From assembly GCF_900101455.1 (NCBI RefSeq), contig NZ_FMZJ01000018.1:1-64000 (forward strand): a stretch of 64,000 nucleotides of DNA. The letters run 5' to 3'. The notes under the pieces are model-generated. The model was not told the origin of the DNA and searched no databases. It was given only the letters and a program-made list of their open reading frames with translations. This stretch comes from Sphingomonas sp. YR710 (GTDB lineage: Bacteria > Pseudomonadota > Alphaproteobacteria > Sphingomonadales > Sphingomonadaceae). Positions 25,924 to 35,234 of the stretch are shown piece after piece (position 1 is the first letter of the stretch; the number at the start of each line of letters is the position of its first letter). The position numbers and the translations under genes were made by a program.

Positions 25924-26309
25924 TGCATACCCCCGTGTGACGATATTGATGTTTCTCCTGTTACGCCACAATCGCATCGCGCGGGCGGCACGCGACCGGT
26001 CGCCGAGCGGCACGGATGCGGCACGGCGGCACGCGCTTACCATTGGCACGAGAGTACCAAGCCGCCGACGCGCCGGGCTGCGCCAACCGACCGTTCGCGC
26101 ACCCATCGAACCGCTATGTCCTCTTCCGACAACACGAGCGGCGGGAAAGCCTACAATGGCCCTCTGAGAGGGGACGATTTCGCCGAAGGACCTTTCAGAC
26201 TCAATGGCAGCTTTTAGGATCGGGGGTCCATGACCCGAATTACCGCAATTGGGGCGCACAGCCGCCGCCGCCTCAAAACTTCACCGCCCAGCAAAAGCCG
26301 CCCGTCCCC
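25924..26309. other. Intergenic region upstream of the XRE gene
   Basis: About 390 nt with no gene that I can support. It includes the leader of the XRE gene (GGGGGTATGCA just before its ATG). A GC-rich stretch around 26140-26270 resembles degenerate repeat DNA rather than coding sequence. Confidence 0.5.
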
Positions 26310-26669
26310 TCACACCACCTGAACATCGAACGCGAACCACGCGCCCTGCCCATGATCATATAATTGCACGACCCGCTCCGTCACCTCGGCGGTGTAGGCG
26401 CCCGAAGAACCCCGATCATAGCCCCGCGCCGTCGTGCCATCGATCTCCAGCGTCACGAAAATCCTGTCACCGCTATCGTAGAGTTCGGGAAGCGTGCCGC
26501 CGAATTTCACCTGGCGATCGCCGTCGAAGCCCTGCAGATGCTCCCCCCGGCACTCGGCGGCGATCCGCAGATGCCGTGCTGCGGCATGGTCATAGACGCC
26601 CGCCACCTTCTTGCCGACGATGAAGGCATGGGCGGCGGCGGCAACCATGGCGCGGGTGTGGGGAAACAT
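26310..26669 (-). CDS. Conserved-looking hypothetical protein, 119 aa
   Basis: The small soluble protein (MFPHTRAMVAAAAHAFIVGK...) ends with beta-rich sequence AYTAEVTERVVQLYDHGQGA. Composition and phase are protein-like (balanced charges, regular hydrophobics) and there is no signal peptide. GGAG directly before ATG 26669 supports that start; a longer frame begins nine codons upstream. I do not recognise a family and neighbours give no clue. Confidence 0.6.
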   Translation of the reverse strand: MFPHTRAMVAAAAHAFIVGKKVAGVYDHAAARHLRIAAECRGEHLQGFDGDRQVKFGGTLPELYDSGDRIFVTLEIDGTTARGYDRGSSGAYTAEVTERVVQLYDHGQGAWFAFDVQVV

Positions 26670-26951
26670 TGCTCCACCTGCCACCCCCGCGATCAAAAGA
26701 TCAAGCCGGTTTCGCGCTGCATGCCTCGCGCCCGGATGGACGGCTTGCGGGATAGCGGTCCGGATATCTGTGCGCAGAACTTGGACGCCGTCCGCACGAA
26801 CCCCCGCCCTGCATCAATAGCGCTTGAACAAAGAGAACAAAAAGAGTACAATATTCACGCACGCACCGATCGGGCGCCGCGCTCTTTCCATCGTAAAACC
26901 AGTCCGGATGCAGCAGCACCCCTCCGCCCTGCCGCATTCGCTCCACCAGGA

Positions 26952-27044
26952 TTATCCTGTAGCGACATCCTTATCCCACAGCGACATTTTTTCTGGAGAA
27001 GCGCAAATGCGCTTCTGGGGTAAGGAAATGTCGCTACAGGATAA
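26952..27044. repeat. Three-box repeat element around a hairpin, family D
   Basis: The 17-nt box TTATCCTGTAGCGACAT (26952-26968) recurs as TTATCCCACAGCGACAT (26971-26987) and, inverted, as ATGTCGCTACAGGATAA (27028-27044). Between boxes 2 and 3 is a perfect 8-bp hairpin AGAAGCGC-AAAT-GCGCTTCT (26997-27016). The outer boxes are exact reverse complements. It lies in the 26670-27079 gap after the htpX stop; no gene was seen in that gap. Confidence 0.75.
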
Positions 27045-27079
27045 GAAAAGGGCGGGGAGGGCGGAAAGCGGATGCGCTT

Positions 27080-28012
27080 TCAGCGCCGCCCGCGCGGATC
27101 GAGCGCGCTCACCTTGCGGCGCGTCGTCGGAACCGATGCGGCAATCCCCGCCGACGGCCGACTCGGGCGTACGCCCAACTCAGCCGCCATCTGCTGCAAC
27201 AGGGCGATCCGGTTCCCCGTATCGGGATGCGTCGAAAACAGGCTGTCGCCAGCGCGCGCCATGCCGGGAACGATATAGAGCGCCGCCGCCGCCGGGTTCC
27301 GCTCGGCAACCGGGTTCGGAATATGCGCCGCGCCCTGCGCCAGCTTGGCAAGCGCCGAGGCGAGCGCATGGGGCTTGCCGGAAATTTCGGCGCCAGCACG
27401 ATCGGCGCCATATTCGCGGCCACGGCTGATCGCCATCTGCACGATCATCGCCGCGAACGGCGCGACCAGCACCGCGAGGATCGTCGCCAGCACGTTACCA
27501 CCTTCGCGATCGCGATCATGGCCGAAGAACAGCCCGAAATTGGCGAGCATCGAGATCGCGCCGGCGATCGTCGCCGTCATCGTCATGATCAAAGTGTCGC
27601 GATTGCGGACATGGCCGAGTTCGTGCGCCATCACGCCTTCGATCTCGTCGCGATCGAGCAGGCCAAGCAGGCCCGTGGTCGCCGCGACCGCCGCATGGGC
27701 GGGATCGCGGCCGGTAGCGAATGCGTTCGGGTGCGGACTGTCGATCACAAAGACGCGCGGCATCGGCAGGTTCGCGCGCCGCGCAAGCCCTGCGACCAGC
27801 CCGACGAATTCGGGGCATTGCTGCGCATCCACCTCGCGCGCGCCGTGCATGGCGAGAACGATCCGATCGGCATTCCAGAATGTGAAGAGGTTCATCGCTC
27901 CGGCCACCAGCAGCGCCACCAGTGCCCCGCCCGATCCGCCGATCGTGAAACCCAACGCCATGAACAGAGCGGTCAATGCCGCCAGCAGCATGGTCGTCCT
28001 GAAACCGTTCAT
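27080..28012 (-). CDS. htpX: HtpX-type membrane zinc metalloprotease (M48B)
   Basis: The 310-residue protein has two N-terminal transmembrane segments (MLLAALTALFMALGFTIGG and GGALVALLVAGAMNLFTFW), the catalytic motif H130-E-L-G-H134 and the downstream Glu ligand region SRGREYGADRAGAE. HtpX degrades misfolded or damaged inner-membrane proteins with FtsH. The C-terminus has an extra Arg-rich tail. The start is the Met before the first membrane segment. It is divergent from the small DUF1674 gene. Confidence 0.93.
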   Translation of the reverse strand: MNGFRTTMLLAALTALFMALGFTIGGSGGALVALLVAGAMNLFTFWNADRIVLAMHGAREVDAQQCPEFVGLVAGLARRANLPMPRVFVIDSPHPNAFATGRDPAHAAVAATTGLLGLLDRDEIEGVMAHELGHVRNRDTLIMTMTATIAGAISMLANFGLFFGHDRDREGGNVLATILAVLVAPFAAMIVQMAISRGREYGADRAGAEISGKPHALASALAKLAQGAAHIPNPVAERNPAAAALYIVPGMARAGDSLFSTHPDTGNRIALLQQMAAELGVRPSRPSAGIAASVPTTRRKVSALDPRGRR

Positions 28013-28092
28013 CTTGCCTTTGCTCCTCGTGAGCGCAATGTGGGAAACAGAGGCGGATTCTTCAATCATCCGCACGATCAGGAACCCGTCTT

Positions 28093-28263
28093 ATGGCGCA
28101 GAAACGCCCCGCCCACGTCAAGCCGCCCGCCCATCTCTCGCCGAGCCCGCCGGTGCCAACGCCGCAGGAGATCGCCCCCGCGCCGGAATCGGGCGGCCGC
28201 AACGGCCCCGATCCTACCCGCTATGGCGACTGGGAGAATAAGGGCATCGCCGTCGATTTCTGA
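28093..28263 (+). CDS. DUF1674 protein (Sdh8/SDHAF4-like succinate dehydrogenase assembly factor)
   Basis: This 56-codon gene encodes a Pro-rich N-terminus and the C-terminal signature DPTRYGDWENKGIAVDF, matching the conserved R-[FY]-G-D-W-E-x-K-G-x-x-x-D-F of DUF1674. Mitochondrial members (SDHAF4/Sdh8) assist flavinylated SdhA assembly. Bacterial members are equally short, so it is full length. It is divergent from htpX across 80 nt. Confidence 0.85.
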   Translation: MAQKRPAHVKPPAHLSPSPPVPTPQEIAPAPESGGRNGPDPTRYGDWENKGIAVDF

Positions 28264-28338
28264 GATAACATACCGAATGGTTCAAGCCCTCTCCCGCAAG
28301 CGGGCGAAGGCTTAAGGTCGCGGTCGATTTCCGAGCTT

Positions 28339-28422
28339 ATACCAGGTTACAGTGATCGCAACCCTTAAGCCCCTCCCCTGAAGGGGAGGGGTGAATGAGT
28401 CTTACTCAATGCAACTTGGTAT
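28339..28422. repeat. MITE-like inverted-repeat element, family A, copy 2
   Basis: The left end ATACCAGGTTACAGTGA starts at 28339 and the right end TCAATGCAACTTGGTAT ends at 28422, inverted to each other. The single inner palindrome is CCCCTCCCCTGAAGGGGAGG at 28370-28389. As in copy 1, the terminal T is the first base of the complement of the neighbouring minus-strand stop codon (TTA, 28422-28424). It fills the gap between the DUF1674 gene and the haem operon. Confidence 0.75.
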
Positions 28423-29252
28423 TATTCCTTAGCGCGCGTCGCATCCGGCATCTGTGGCTTCAGCAGAGCCGCGGTCTCGATGCGATCGAGGGCAACCCGC
28501 GCCTGCACATAACGCCGCGCCGAGGCGATCCATGGCTGCGCCACCTGTTGTGCGGGCAGGCGGGCGATTTCGGTCAGCGCACCATCGACATGGCCGGCGC
28601 TGAGATCGTCGCGCGCCCGCGCCAGCCGATCGACCGGCGCCGCCGACGGAGTCTCGGCCTTGCGGACCACGATCATCCCGCCGAGTTCGCGGCGGAGCGC
28701 ATCCCACCAGCTCTCGTCGGGTGCGGCGACGCTGAGTTTCGGGCTGAGCTGATCGAGTTGATCGCGCAGATCCTCGATCGTCACAGGCTGGCGCGAGGCA
28801 CTGATGATCGTCGCAACCGCCTGCGGCTCGACCCCGCCGAAGCGTTCGCGCAAGATGCCCTCGAGATAGCCGAGCGCGACGCCGCGATCGAGCGCCCGCC
28901 GCGCCGCAAAGGTCACCAGCAGCGCCTCGGCATGCGATGCCTCCCCCGATGCCGCACCCAACCGGCTCTCGATATCGTCAACCCGCCGTTCGACGCCGTC
29001 GAGCCTTCTGTCGACGATCGTTTCCACCACCGCGGCCGATGACGGCACGACCGGGCGGACGATCACGGGCGGCAGCTCCGGCTTCGGCGCAACGATCAGC
29101 GGTGGCTCCGGCCGAACAACCAAAGCGACCGAATCGAAGCGATGGACCAGAAACGCCATGATGCCCATGCCCACCAGCAGGGTCGCGATCAGCGCGAGCA
29201 CGATCGGCATGATCGGCCGGCGGCGCTGGGCGAGATCCGTTTCGATCGGCAT
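28422..29252 (-). CDS. Mitofilin-like/COG4223-type inner-membrane protein of the haem operon
   Basis: The 276-residue protein has one N-terminal membrane anchor (IVLALIATLLVGMGIMAFLV), a Pro-rich periplasmic linker (about 48-70), a short coiled coil (VETIVDRRLDGVERRVDDIE) and an alpha-helical C-terminal domain. This is the layout of alphaproteobacterial COG4223 proteins, related to mitofilin/HemX and encoded downstream of hemC-hemD. It probably shapes or organises the inner membrane. It is the last gene of the operon, with the family A repeat at its stop codon. Confidence 0.75.
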   Translation of the reverse strand: MPIETDLAQRRRPIMPIVLALIATLLVGMGIMAFLVHRFDSVALVVRPEPPLIVAPKPELPPVIVRPVVPSSAAVVETIVDRRLDGVERRVDDIESRLGAASGEASHAEALLVTFAARRALDRGVALGYLEGILRERFGGVEPQAVATIISASRQPVTIEDLRDQLDQLSPKLSVAAPDESWWDALRRELGGMIVVRKAETPSAAPVDRLARARDDLSAGHVDGALTEIARLPAQQVAQPWIASARRYVQARVALDRIETAALLKPQMPDATRAKE

Positions 29253-29285
29253 TATCGTTCGCGGCCCCTCATGTTCGACGCTGCC

Positions 29286-29978
29286 TTACTGGCACAAGCG
29301 TGCCGCCGCCGCCAGTAGAGCGATATCGTCGGGCGTATGCGCGGCGATAGCGGCATGCCAGCCATCCCCGGCGGCGGCGAGAATGGCGGGGGCGAGCGCG
29401 GCAATCCGGATAGCGCCGCGCGCAATGCTGCCGCGATCGCACAATGCCGCGAAATGACGCGCGGCGCGCGCCGAGTGCAACAACGCAATCGGCGGTTGCG
29501 ACGGATCGCGCAGGATCGCCTCACGCCAGCCATCCTCCCCGATCGCCACGCTGCGATAGACGATCCTGCGATCGAGCAGGATCGCGGGATGATCGGCATC
29601 GCTCAGATCGGCGCCCGCAAGATGCAGCGCGCGACGGATGCCGGCATCGGCGGCGAGCGCGAGGATCGCCATCGCATTGCCGCGCCCGCTGCGGACATCG
29701 GCAAAGCCCGCATCGCGCAATGCCGCGGCCGTCGCCCCGCCCACCGCAAACGCGGGCAAGCGACGGTACGTTGCAAGCGCCTTGCCGGCTTGCCGCACGG
29801 CATTGGCACTGGTGACGATCAGCGCGTCATAGGAATCGGGATCGGGCGCATCCCATGCGACGGGTTCGATCCGGAAGATCGGCGCGACGATGACCTGCCA
29901 CCCCTGTTCGGCCGCACGCGCCGCGGTCTGGCTCGCGCCCGGTTCGGGGCGAAGGATCAGGAGCGGCGGAGGCGTCAT
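29286..29978 (-). CDS. hemD: Uroporphyrinogen-III synthase
   Basis: The 230-residue protein begins LLILRPEPGASQTAARAAEQ and shows YDALIVTSANAVRQAGKAL, the most conserved HemD block, and AFAVGGATAAALRDAGF. HemD closes and inverts ring D of hydroxymethylbilane. The sequence family diverges strongly, so the call also leans on the overlapping upstream hemC (ATGA overlap at 29975-29978) and the downstream COG4223 gene. Confidence 0.92.
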   Translation of the reverse strand: MTPPPLLILRPEPGASQTAARAAEQGWQVIVAPIFRIEPVAWDAPDPDSYDALIVTSANAVRQAGKALATYRRLPAFAVGGATAAALRDAGFADVRSGRGNAMAILALAADAGIRRALHLAGADLSDADHPAILLDRRIVYRSVAIGEDGWREAILRDPSQPPIALLHSARAARHFAALCDRGSIARGAIRIAALAPAILAAAGDGWHAAIAAHTPDDIALLAAAARLCQ

Positions 29979-30919
29979 CCGCCCGTGAACAGCGCCCGCA
30001 CCGACGGCGATGCCGATGCCAGCAGATTGTGGGCCAGCGCTGCGGCGTCGATGGCAACAGACTCCAGCGCAAGCCGGGCCTCGCCGGCCACGCATTCGCT
30101 GCCATCCTCGGCCAGGATTTCCGCTCGCAGCAGCAGGCCATTGCCCGCCTGCGTCGCCAGCGCTGCGACCGGCGAACGGCAATCGGCGCCCAGCGCGGCG
30201 AGAAAAGCACGTTCGGCGGCGACGCAGGCATGCGTCGGGGCATGATCGATCAGCGCCAGGATCATCCGTATCTCGCCGCTGTCGACCAGCGTCTCGATGC
30301 CGACCGCGCCCTGCGCCGGCGCCGGCAGCATCTCCTCAATCGGAATCGGATGACCGATCGTGCCGCGGCCGAGCCGGTCCAGCCCCGCGCTCGCCAGCAG
30401 AGTCGCGTCGGCCTCACCGGCCTCCATCTTGCCCAGCCTCGTGTCGACATTGCCGCGAAACAGCACGATCCGCGCATCGGGCCGCTCGCGCCGCACCTGC
30501 GCCGATCGCCGCGGCGACGACGTACCGACCCGCGCGCCCGCCGGCAGATCGGCCAGCGATGCCACGCCGACCAATTTGTCGCGAACATCGGCACGCGGCA
30601 GCATCGCCGCGATCGTGAACGCCTCCGGCCGGATCGTCTCGACATCCTTCATCGAATGGACCGCAAAATCGATATCGCCATCGATCAGCGCGCGATCGAG
30701 CTCCTTGGTCCACAACGCCTTGCCGCCGACATCGGCGAGCGCGCGATCCTGAATCCTGTCCCCGCTTGTCTTGATGACGACGATCTCGACGGCATCATCC
30801 CCCCAGCCATGAACCGCGGCGAGCGCCGCGATCGTCATGCGCGCCTGGGTGAGCGCAAGCGGCGATCCACGGGTGCCGAGCCGCAAGGGACGGGTGAGCT
30901 TTGGAATATCGGTCGTCAT
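29975..30919 (-). CDS. hemC: Hydroxymethylbilane synthase (porphobilinogen deaminase)
   Basis: The 314-residue enzyme condenses four porphobilinogens in tetrapyrrole synthesis. Motifs: LRLGTRGSPLALTQA, KTSGDRI, GGKALWTKELD, DFAVHSMKDVE, GTSSPRRSAQ, RGNVDTRLGK and, near the C-terminus, GADCRSPVAAL, where the Cys carries the dipyrromethane cofactor. ATG 30919 starts two residues before the conserved region; the frame continuing upstream overlaps the divergent monooxygenase-like gene and is not conserved. Confidence 0.96.
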   Translation of the reverse strand: MTTDIPKLTRPLRLGTRGSPLALTQARMTIAALAAVHGWGDDAVEIVVIKTSGDRIQDRALADVGGKALWTKELDRALIDGDIDFAVHSMKDVETIRPEAFTIAAMLPRADVRDKLVGVASLADLPAGARVGTSSPRRSAQVRRERPDARIVLFRGNVDTRLGKMEAGEADATLLASAGLDRLGRGTIGHPIPIEEMLPAPAQGAVGIETLVDSGEIRMILALIDHAPTHACVAAERAFLAALGADCRSPVAALATQAGNGLLLRAEILAEDGSECVAGEARLALESVAIDAAALAHNLLASASPSVRALFTGG

Positions 30920-30987
30920 GATGGCGCTCCATAGGCCATAGGAGCCGCTGAGCGAAAGAGCGACGAATCGCGGAAAGCCATATCGCA

Positions 30988-31287
30988 ATGCTGCTGATCA
31001 TCGGAACGATCCGCCTGCCCGCCGACGGACTCGACGAAGCCCGGGAAGCCATGACCGCCATGGTGCTCGCCAGCCGCGCCGAGCCCGGCTGCATCGAATA
31101 TGGCTATGCGCAGGACATTCTCGACCCCGGCCTGATCCACGTCAAAGAACGATGGGCGAGCCGCGCCGCACTGGAACGGCATTTCCAGTCTGATCATATA
31201 GCGCGGTGGCGGGCGAGCTGGCCAAGGCTCGGCATCTCGGACCGATCGCTCTCACTATACACGGCGGGAGAGCCCGAGCCAATCTGA
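30988..31287 (+). CDS. Antibiotic biosynthesis monooxygenase (ABM)-fold protein
   Basis: The 99-residue protein has the ABM ferredoxin-like pattern: strand MLLIIGTIRLPADG, helix REAMTAMVLASRAEPGC, strand IEYGYAQDI, then IHVKERWASRAALERHFQSD. Members act as small quinone monooxygenases or have unknown roles. It is divergent from hemC and begins a small accessory insert between hemC and tsaD. Confidence 0.8.
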   Translation: MLLIIGTIRLPADGLDEAREAMTAMVLASRAEPGCIEYGYAQDILDPGLIHVKERWASRAALERHFQSDHIARWRASWPRLGISDRSLSLYTAGEPEPI

Positions 31288-31335
31288 TCGACAGGTTTCG
31301 ACAGCCACGTGGAAGCCCAATGAAGGGAGTTATCG

Positions 31336-32225
31336 ATGTCCCGTCTTCTGAAACTGCACCTGTTCCGCATCTTCATTCTCGCCATAATGGCGTCGCCGTC
31401 GACCGGTGCCGTCGCGGCAGTTTCCACGCGCCTCGCCGTTGCGGTCAGCGGGCAAGGGCCAGACGTGATCCTGATCCCGGGCCTTGCTTCATCGGCCCAT
31501 GTCTGGGACGCGACTGTCGCCCGGCTGGTGCCGCATTACCGCGTGCATGTCCTTCAAATTGCCGGTTTTGCCGGAACGGCGGCCGGCGCCAATGCAGATG
31601 GCCCGATCCTCGAGCCGATCATCGCCGATCTCCACGCCTATATCGCCGATCATCATCTGAAGGCCCCGGCCGTAATCGGCCACTCGCTGGGCGGATTGAT
31701 CGGTAGCGGCTGGCCATCGCGCATCCCGGCGATGTCGGTCGACTGATGATCGTCGACTCATTGCCGTTCCTCGGATTGCTGCGCGGACCGCAGGCGACTG
31801 TCGAGGCGATAACACCGGCAGCTGAAGCGATGCGCGCCAAAATCATGGGTGCGACGCAGGAGGCCTTTGCCGCATCGGAAGGGCCGATGATGGCGCGGAT
31901 GATCAAATCGAAAAACGCGCACGCGCAACAGGCCCTCGCGGCTGCATCTGCCTCCGATCATCGCGTCGTCGCGCAGGCGCTCTACGATGATATGACGACC
32001 GATGCCCGTCCCGGCCTGCCGAGCATCACAGCCCCCGTGACGATCCTCTATCCATGGGATGAGGCGAGCGGCATACCCCAACCGATCGGCGACAGCTTTT
32101 ATCAAAGCGCTTTCGCAGCCGTGCCGCATGCGACGTTCAAGCGGATCGACGGGAGCCGTCATTTCATCATGATCGACCAGCCGGAGGCGTTTCAGGTGGC
32201 GGTCGACGGCTTTCTCAAGCCGTAA
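31336..32225 (+). pseudogene. Alpha/beta hydrolase interrupted by a frameshift
   Basis: The first frame (31336-31746) has a signal-like N-terminus, VILIPGLASSAHVWD (oxyanion region) and the nucleophile elbow GHSLGG, then stops at 31746 after unrelated sequence. The second frame (31746-32225) carries MIVDSLPFLGLLRG, a cap region, the acid-site segment LYPWDEASGI and catalytic His in GSRHFIMID. Reading +1 from about 31705 restores RLAIAHPGDVGRLMIVDS, so one nucleotide appears lost near 31704-31707. The rest is well preserved, so this is either a very recent mutation or a sequencing error. An intact gene would encode about 295 residues. Confidence 0.85.
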
Positions 32226-32320
32226 CCAACTCGTATTTTTGTAAAAAAAAGCCGCGCCCACAATAGTTGCTTTATTCATCGCCTGGATGCAGTCTCCAGA
32301 TAAAAGCGATGGAGATGGCG

Positions 32321-32953
32321 ATGAACACAGGCATTCGCTTGCTGGGCGGCAGCACATCGCTGATAGTCAATGCGCTGTTCCTGATGCTGCTCATACAGGC
32401 TGCACCCGATCCATATTGCACAAAAAATTGCCTCCACGCGACGTATTTTTCGCTTAACAATGGGATTGGAGATCGGCCTTTCGCCGGCCTCCAAAGCTAT
32501 GACCATTTCGCTGAGAGCTCTTATTACCCAAATCGATCGGGCTGGATGCCTTTCATCGATATAGCCGAAACTGCGGGTTCGCTCAGTGAAGCGGCATCAA
32601 ACATTTCGCCGAGCTGCCGGGCTAAATATCCCATTCCAGCGTTGCAGTTGATCGAGGCACCTTTGCCCAAAGGGCTCCCCATAATCGTGCCCTTAAATTC
32701 TCGGAAGAAGGACACCCGGATCTTTCTTTGCGTTCAAGTTGATCTGGACGGACGCGTCCGGCAGACTTATCTGCCACATAGTACCGGCGACATATCGCGC
32801 GACGAGCATTTGCTGCATCTGGTGACTGCGCGGTGGCGCTTTGCAAAGGTCGACCACATGACCGAGCCCTCTTGGGTGAGGATGCGGCTCGACAGTACAA
32901 ATGCAGGTATTCCAGAGCCCGGATATATCCCGCGTATGATGCTAAAGATGTAA
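32321..32953 (+). CDS. Hypothetical secreted or anchored protein with a TonB-C-like end
   Basis: The 210-residue protein starts with a hydrophobic segment (LIVNALFLMLLIQAAPDPYC) that should be a signal or anchor. The C-terminal part, IFLCVQVDLDGRVRQTYLPH and LLHLVTARWRFAKV, resembles the strand-helix-strand of TonB C-terminal-like domains (V-D-x-x-G-x-V ... A-x-x-W-R-F). ATG 32321 is chosen because GGAG lies about 6 nt before it; earlier ATGs in phase give no better signal. Base composition is less GC-rich than its neighbours, consistent with acquired DNA. Function unknown. Confidence 0.6.
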   Translation: MNTGIRLLGGSTSLIVNALFLMLLIQAAPDPYCTKNCLHATYFSLNNGIGDRPFAGLQSYDHFAESSYYPNRSGWMPFIDIAETAGSLSEAASNISPSCRAKYPIPALQLIEAPLPKGLPIIVPLNSRKKDTRIFLCVQVDLDGRVRQTYLPHSTGDISRDEHLLHLVTARWRFAKVDHMTEPSWVRMRLDSTNAGIPEPGYIPRMMLKM

Positions 32954-33074
32954 CTTCGCCTGAGCATAGACGCCAAACCAAACTGTTATTGCCTGCCTGC
33001 AGACAGCTTGCACAGCGGCATCAAACTCTGCGTCACCTTCGACAGCCGCATCGGAACCCGCTAGAGGGGCGCGC

Positions 33075-34109
33075 ATGGCCCTGATCCTCGGTATCGAATC
33101 AAGCTGCGATGAAACCGCCGCCGCGCTGGTGACGCATGACCGCCGCATCCTCGCGCACCGGCTCGCCGGGCAGGAAGCCGCGCATCGGCCGTTCGGCGGC
33201 GTCGTGCCCGAGATCGCGGCGCGCGCGCATGTCGAAATGGCGATGCCGTTGGTCGAAGCCGCATTGGCCGACGCCGGGGTGACGCTGGCGGATGTCGATG
33301 CGATCGCCGCGACCGCCGGGCCCGGGCTGATCGGCGGGGTGATGGTGGGGCTGATGACGGGCAAGGCGCTCGCCCATGCCGCCGGCAAGCCGCTGATCGC
33401 GGTCAACCATCTTGAGGGGCATGCGCTGTCGCCCCGGCTGGCCGATCCCGATCTGGCCTTCCCCTATATGCTGCTGCTCGCCTCGGGCGGCCATTGCCAG
33501 TTATTGCTGGTGCGCGGCGTGGGCGACTATGCCCGGCTCGCGACGACGATCGACGATGCCGCCGGCGAGGCATTCGACAAGACCGCCAAGCTGCTGGGCC
33601 TCGGCTTTCCGGGCGGCCCGGCGGTCGAGGCGGCGGCGCGGATGGGCGATCCGAAGGCCGTGCCGCTGCCGCGCCCGTTGCTGGGCACCAACGAGCCGCA
33701 TTTCTCCTTTGCCGGGCTGAAGAGCGCGGTGCTGCGTGCGCGCGATAGCGGACGCTACCGGGCCGAGGATATCGCCGCCTCTTTCCAGCAGGCGGTGGTC
33801 GACTGCCTGATCGATCGGACCCGCCGACAGCTCGAATCGCATCCCCATATCACCGCGCTGGTGGTGGCGGGCGGCGTTGCCGCCAACGGCCCGATCCGCG
33901 CGGCGCTGGCGGAGCTTGCCGGCCGGCAGGGTGTGGCCTTCGCCGCGCCGCCTTTGTGGCTGTGCACCGATAATGGCGCGATGATCGCCTGGGCCGGCGC
34001 GGAACGCTTCGCGCTCGGGCTGACCGACGATATGGCGGCGCCGGCGCGCGCGCGCTGGCCGCTCGATCCGACGGCCGAGAAAGCGCGCGGCGCAGGAGTG
34101 AAGGCATGA
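33075..34109 (+). CDS. tsaD: tRNA N6-threonylcarbamoyladenosine transferase subunit
   Basis: The 344-residue ASKHA-fold protein starts [19 protein letters not shown] and contains [11 protein letters not shown] with the metal-binding His residues, [33 protein letters not shown], and [16 protein letters not shown] with the C-terminal [11 protein letters not shown]. TsaD transfers threonylcarbamoyl to A37 of ANN-decoding tRNAs together with TsaB and TsaE. The start follows GAGGGG. It overlaps gpsA by 4 nt (ATGA). Confidence 0.97.
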   Translation: MALILGIESSCDETAAALVTHDRRILAHRLAGQEAAHRPFGGVVPEIAARAHVEMAMPLVEAALADAGVTLADVDAIAATAGPGLIGGVMVGLMTGKALAHAAGKPLIAVNHLEGHALSPRLADPDLAFPYMLLLASGGHCQLLLVRGVGDYARLATTIDDAAGEAFDKTAKLLGLGFPGGPAVEAAARMGDPKAVPLPRPLLGTNEPHFSFAGLKSAVLRARDSGRYRAEDIAASFQQAVVDCLIDRTRRQLESHPHITALVVAGGVAANGPIRAALAELAGRQGVAFAAPPLWLCTDNGAMIAWAGAERFALGLTDDMAAPARARWPLDPTAEKARGAGVKA

Positions 34110-35095
34110 AATATAGGAAGATCGGCGTTGTCGGCGCGGGCGCCTGGGGCACAGCGCTGGCGCAGGTGATCAGCGGCGACGGTTCCGACGTACTGATCTG
34201 GGCGCGCGAGCCCGAGGTCGTCGACGCGATCAACAGCACGCACGCCAATCCGATCTTCCTGCCCGGCCTACCGTTGTTTCCGTCGATCCGGGCGACCGGC
34301 GAACTCGCGGAGATGGCCGCATGCGACGTGCTGTTGCTGGTCGTCCCGGCGCAATTCCTGCGCGGCGTGATGGCGGATCTGCCGATCCAATCGCAACCGC
34401 TGGTGCTGTGCGCGAAAGGGATCGAAAGCGGCAGCCGGCTGCTCATCTCCGAAATCGCCGCAGCGGCCGCGCCGGAATCGCCGATCGCGGTCCTGTCGGG
34501 CCCGACCTTCGCCCATGAGGTGGCCGGCGGACAGCCGACCGCGATCACGCTTGCCTGCGCCGATCCCGTGATCGGCGAAGCGCTGGCGGCGCGGCTCGCC
34601 CGGCCCGGCTTTCGTCCCTATCTGTCGGCCGACGTGATCGGCGCGGAAATTGGCGGCGCGGTGAAGAATGTGCTCGCCATCGCCTGCGGCGTCGTCGAAG
34701 GCGCAGGCCTCGGCCAGAATGCCCGCGCGGCCCTGATCAGCCGCGGCTTTGCGGAGATGACCCGTTTCGGCATCGCACGCGGCGCCCAAGCCGAGACATT
34801 GGCCGGCCTGTCGGGCCTGGGCGATCTCGTGCTGACCTGCTCATCGACCAGCTCGCGCAATTTCTCGCTCGGCAAGGGGCTCGGCGAAGGCCGAAGCGCA
34901 CAGGAATTGCTCGCCGATCGCAAGACGGTGGCGGAGGGCGCCTCGACAGCCCCAGTGCTGGCCGAAGCCGCGCGTGCCGCCGGGGTGGACATGCCGATCG
35001 TCGACGCGGTGGTAGCGCTGCTGTCCGGCGCGGCAAATGTCCGCGACGTCGTGGGCGCGCTGCTCGCACGACCGCTGAAGCATGAGGCGCATTGA
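34106..35095 (+). CDS. gpsA: NAD(P)-dependent glycerol-3-phosphate dehydrogenase
   Basis: The 329-residue protein has the nucleotide-binding [10 protein letters not shown] (10-19), [38 protein letters not shown], catalytic Lys in [17 protein letters not shown], and [19 protein letters not shown]. It reduces dihydroxyacetone phosphate to sn-glycerol-3-phosphate for phospholipid synthesis. It is translationally coupled to tsaD. A family B repeat begins right after its stop. Confidence 0.96.
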   Translation: MKYRKIGVVGAGAWGTALAQVISGDGSDVLIWAREPEVVDAINSTHANPIFLPGLPLFPSIRATGELAEMAACDVLLLVVPAQFLRGVMADLPIQSQPLVLCAKGIESGSRLLISEIAAAAAPESPIAVLSGPTFAHEVAGGQPTAITLACADPVIGEALAARLARPGFRPYLSADVIGAEIGGAVKNVLAIACGVVEGAGLGQNARAALISRGFAEMTRFGIARGAQAETLAGLSGLGDLVLTCSSTSSRNFSLGKGLGEGRSAQELLADRKTVAEGASTAPVLAEAARAAGVDMPIVDAVVALLSGAANVRDVVGALLARPLKHEAH

Positions 35096-35096
35096 A

Positions 35097-35229
35097 ATTC
35101 CTCCCCGGAACGGGGAGGGGGACCGCCGCAGGCGGTGGAGGGGGCGGTGGCGCAGCCGCCGCTGAAGCGGCGCCCCTCCACCATGCTGCGCATGGTCCCC
35201 CCTCCCCGAGCAAAGCCCGGGGAGGAATT
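35097..35229. repeat. Dispersed palindromic repeat, family B, copy 2
   Basis: It has the same ends as copy 1 (ATTCCTCCCCGGAACGGGGA ... GGGGAGGAATT) and an internal GGACC / GGTCC pair, but a different and longer palindromic core (GCCGCCGCTGAAGCGGCG and relatives). It fills almost all of the gap between convergent gpsA and bamE and may end transcription from both sides. Confidence 0.75.
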
Positions 35230-35234
35230 GGAGA

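Noticed and set aside
26952-27044. Repeated boxes considered as a CRISPR fragment
   Set aside because: There are only three boxes, one inverted, with unequal spacing and no cas genes.
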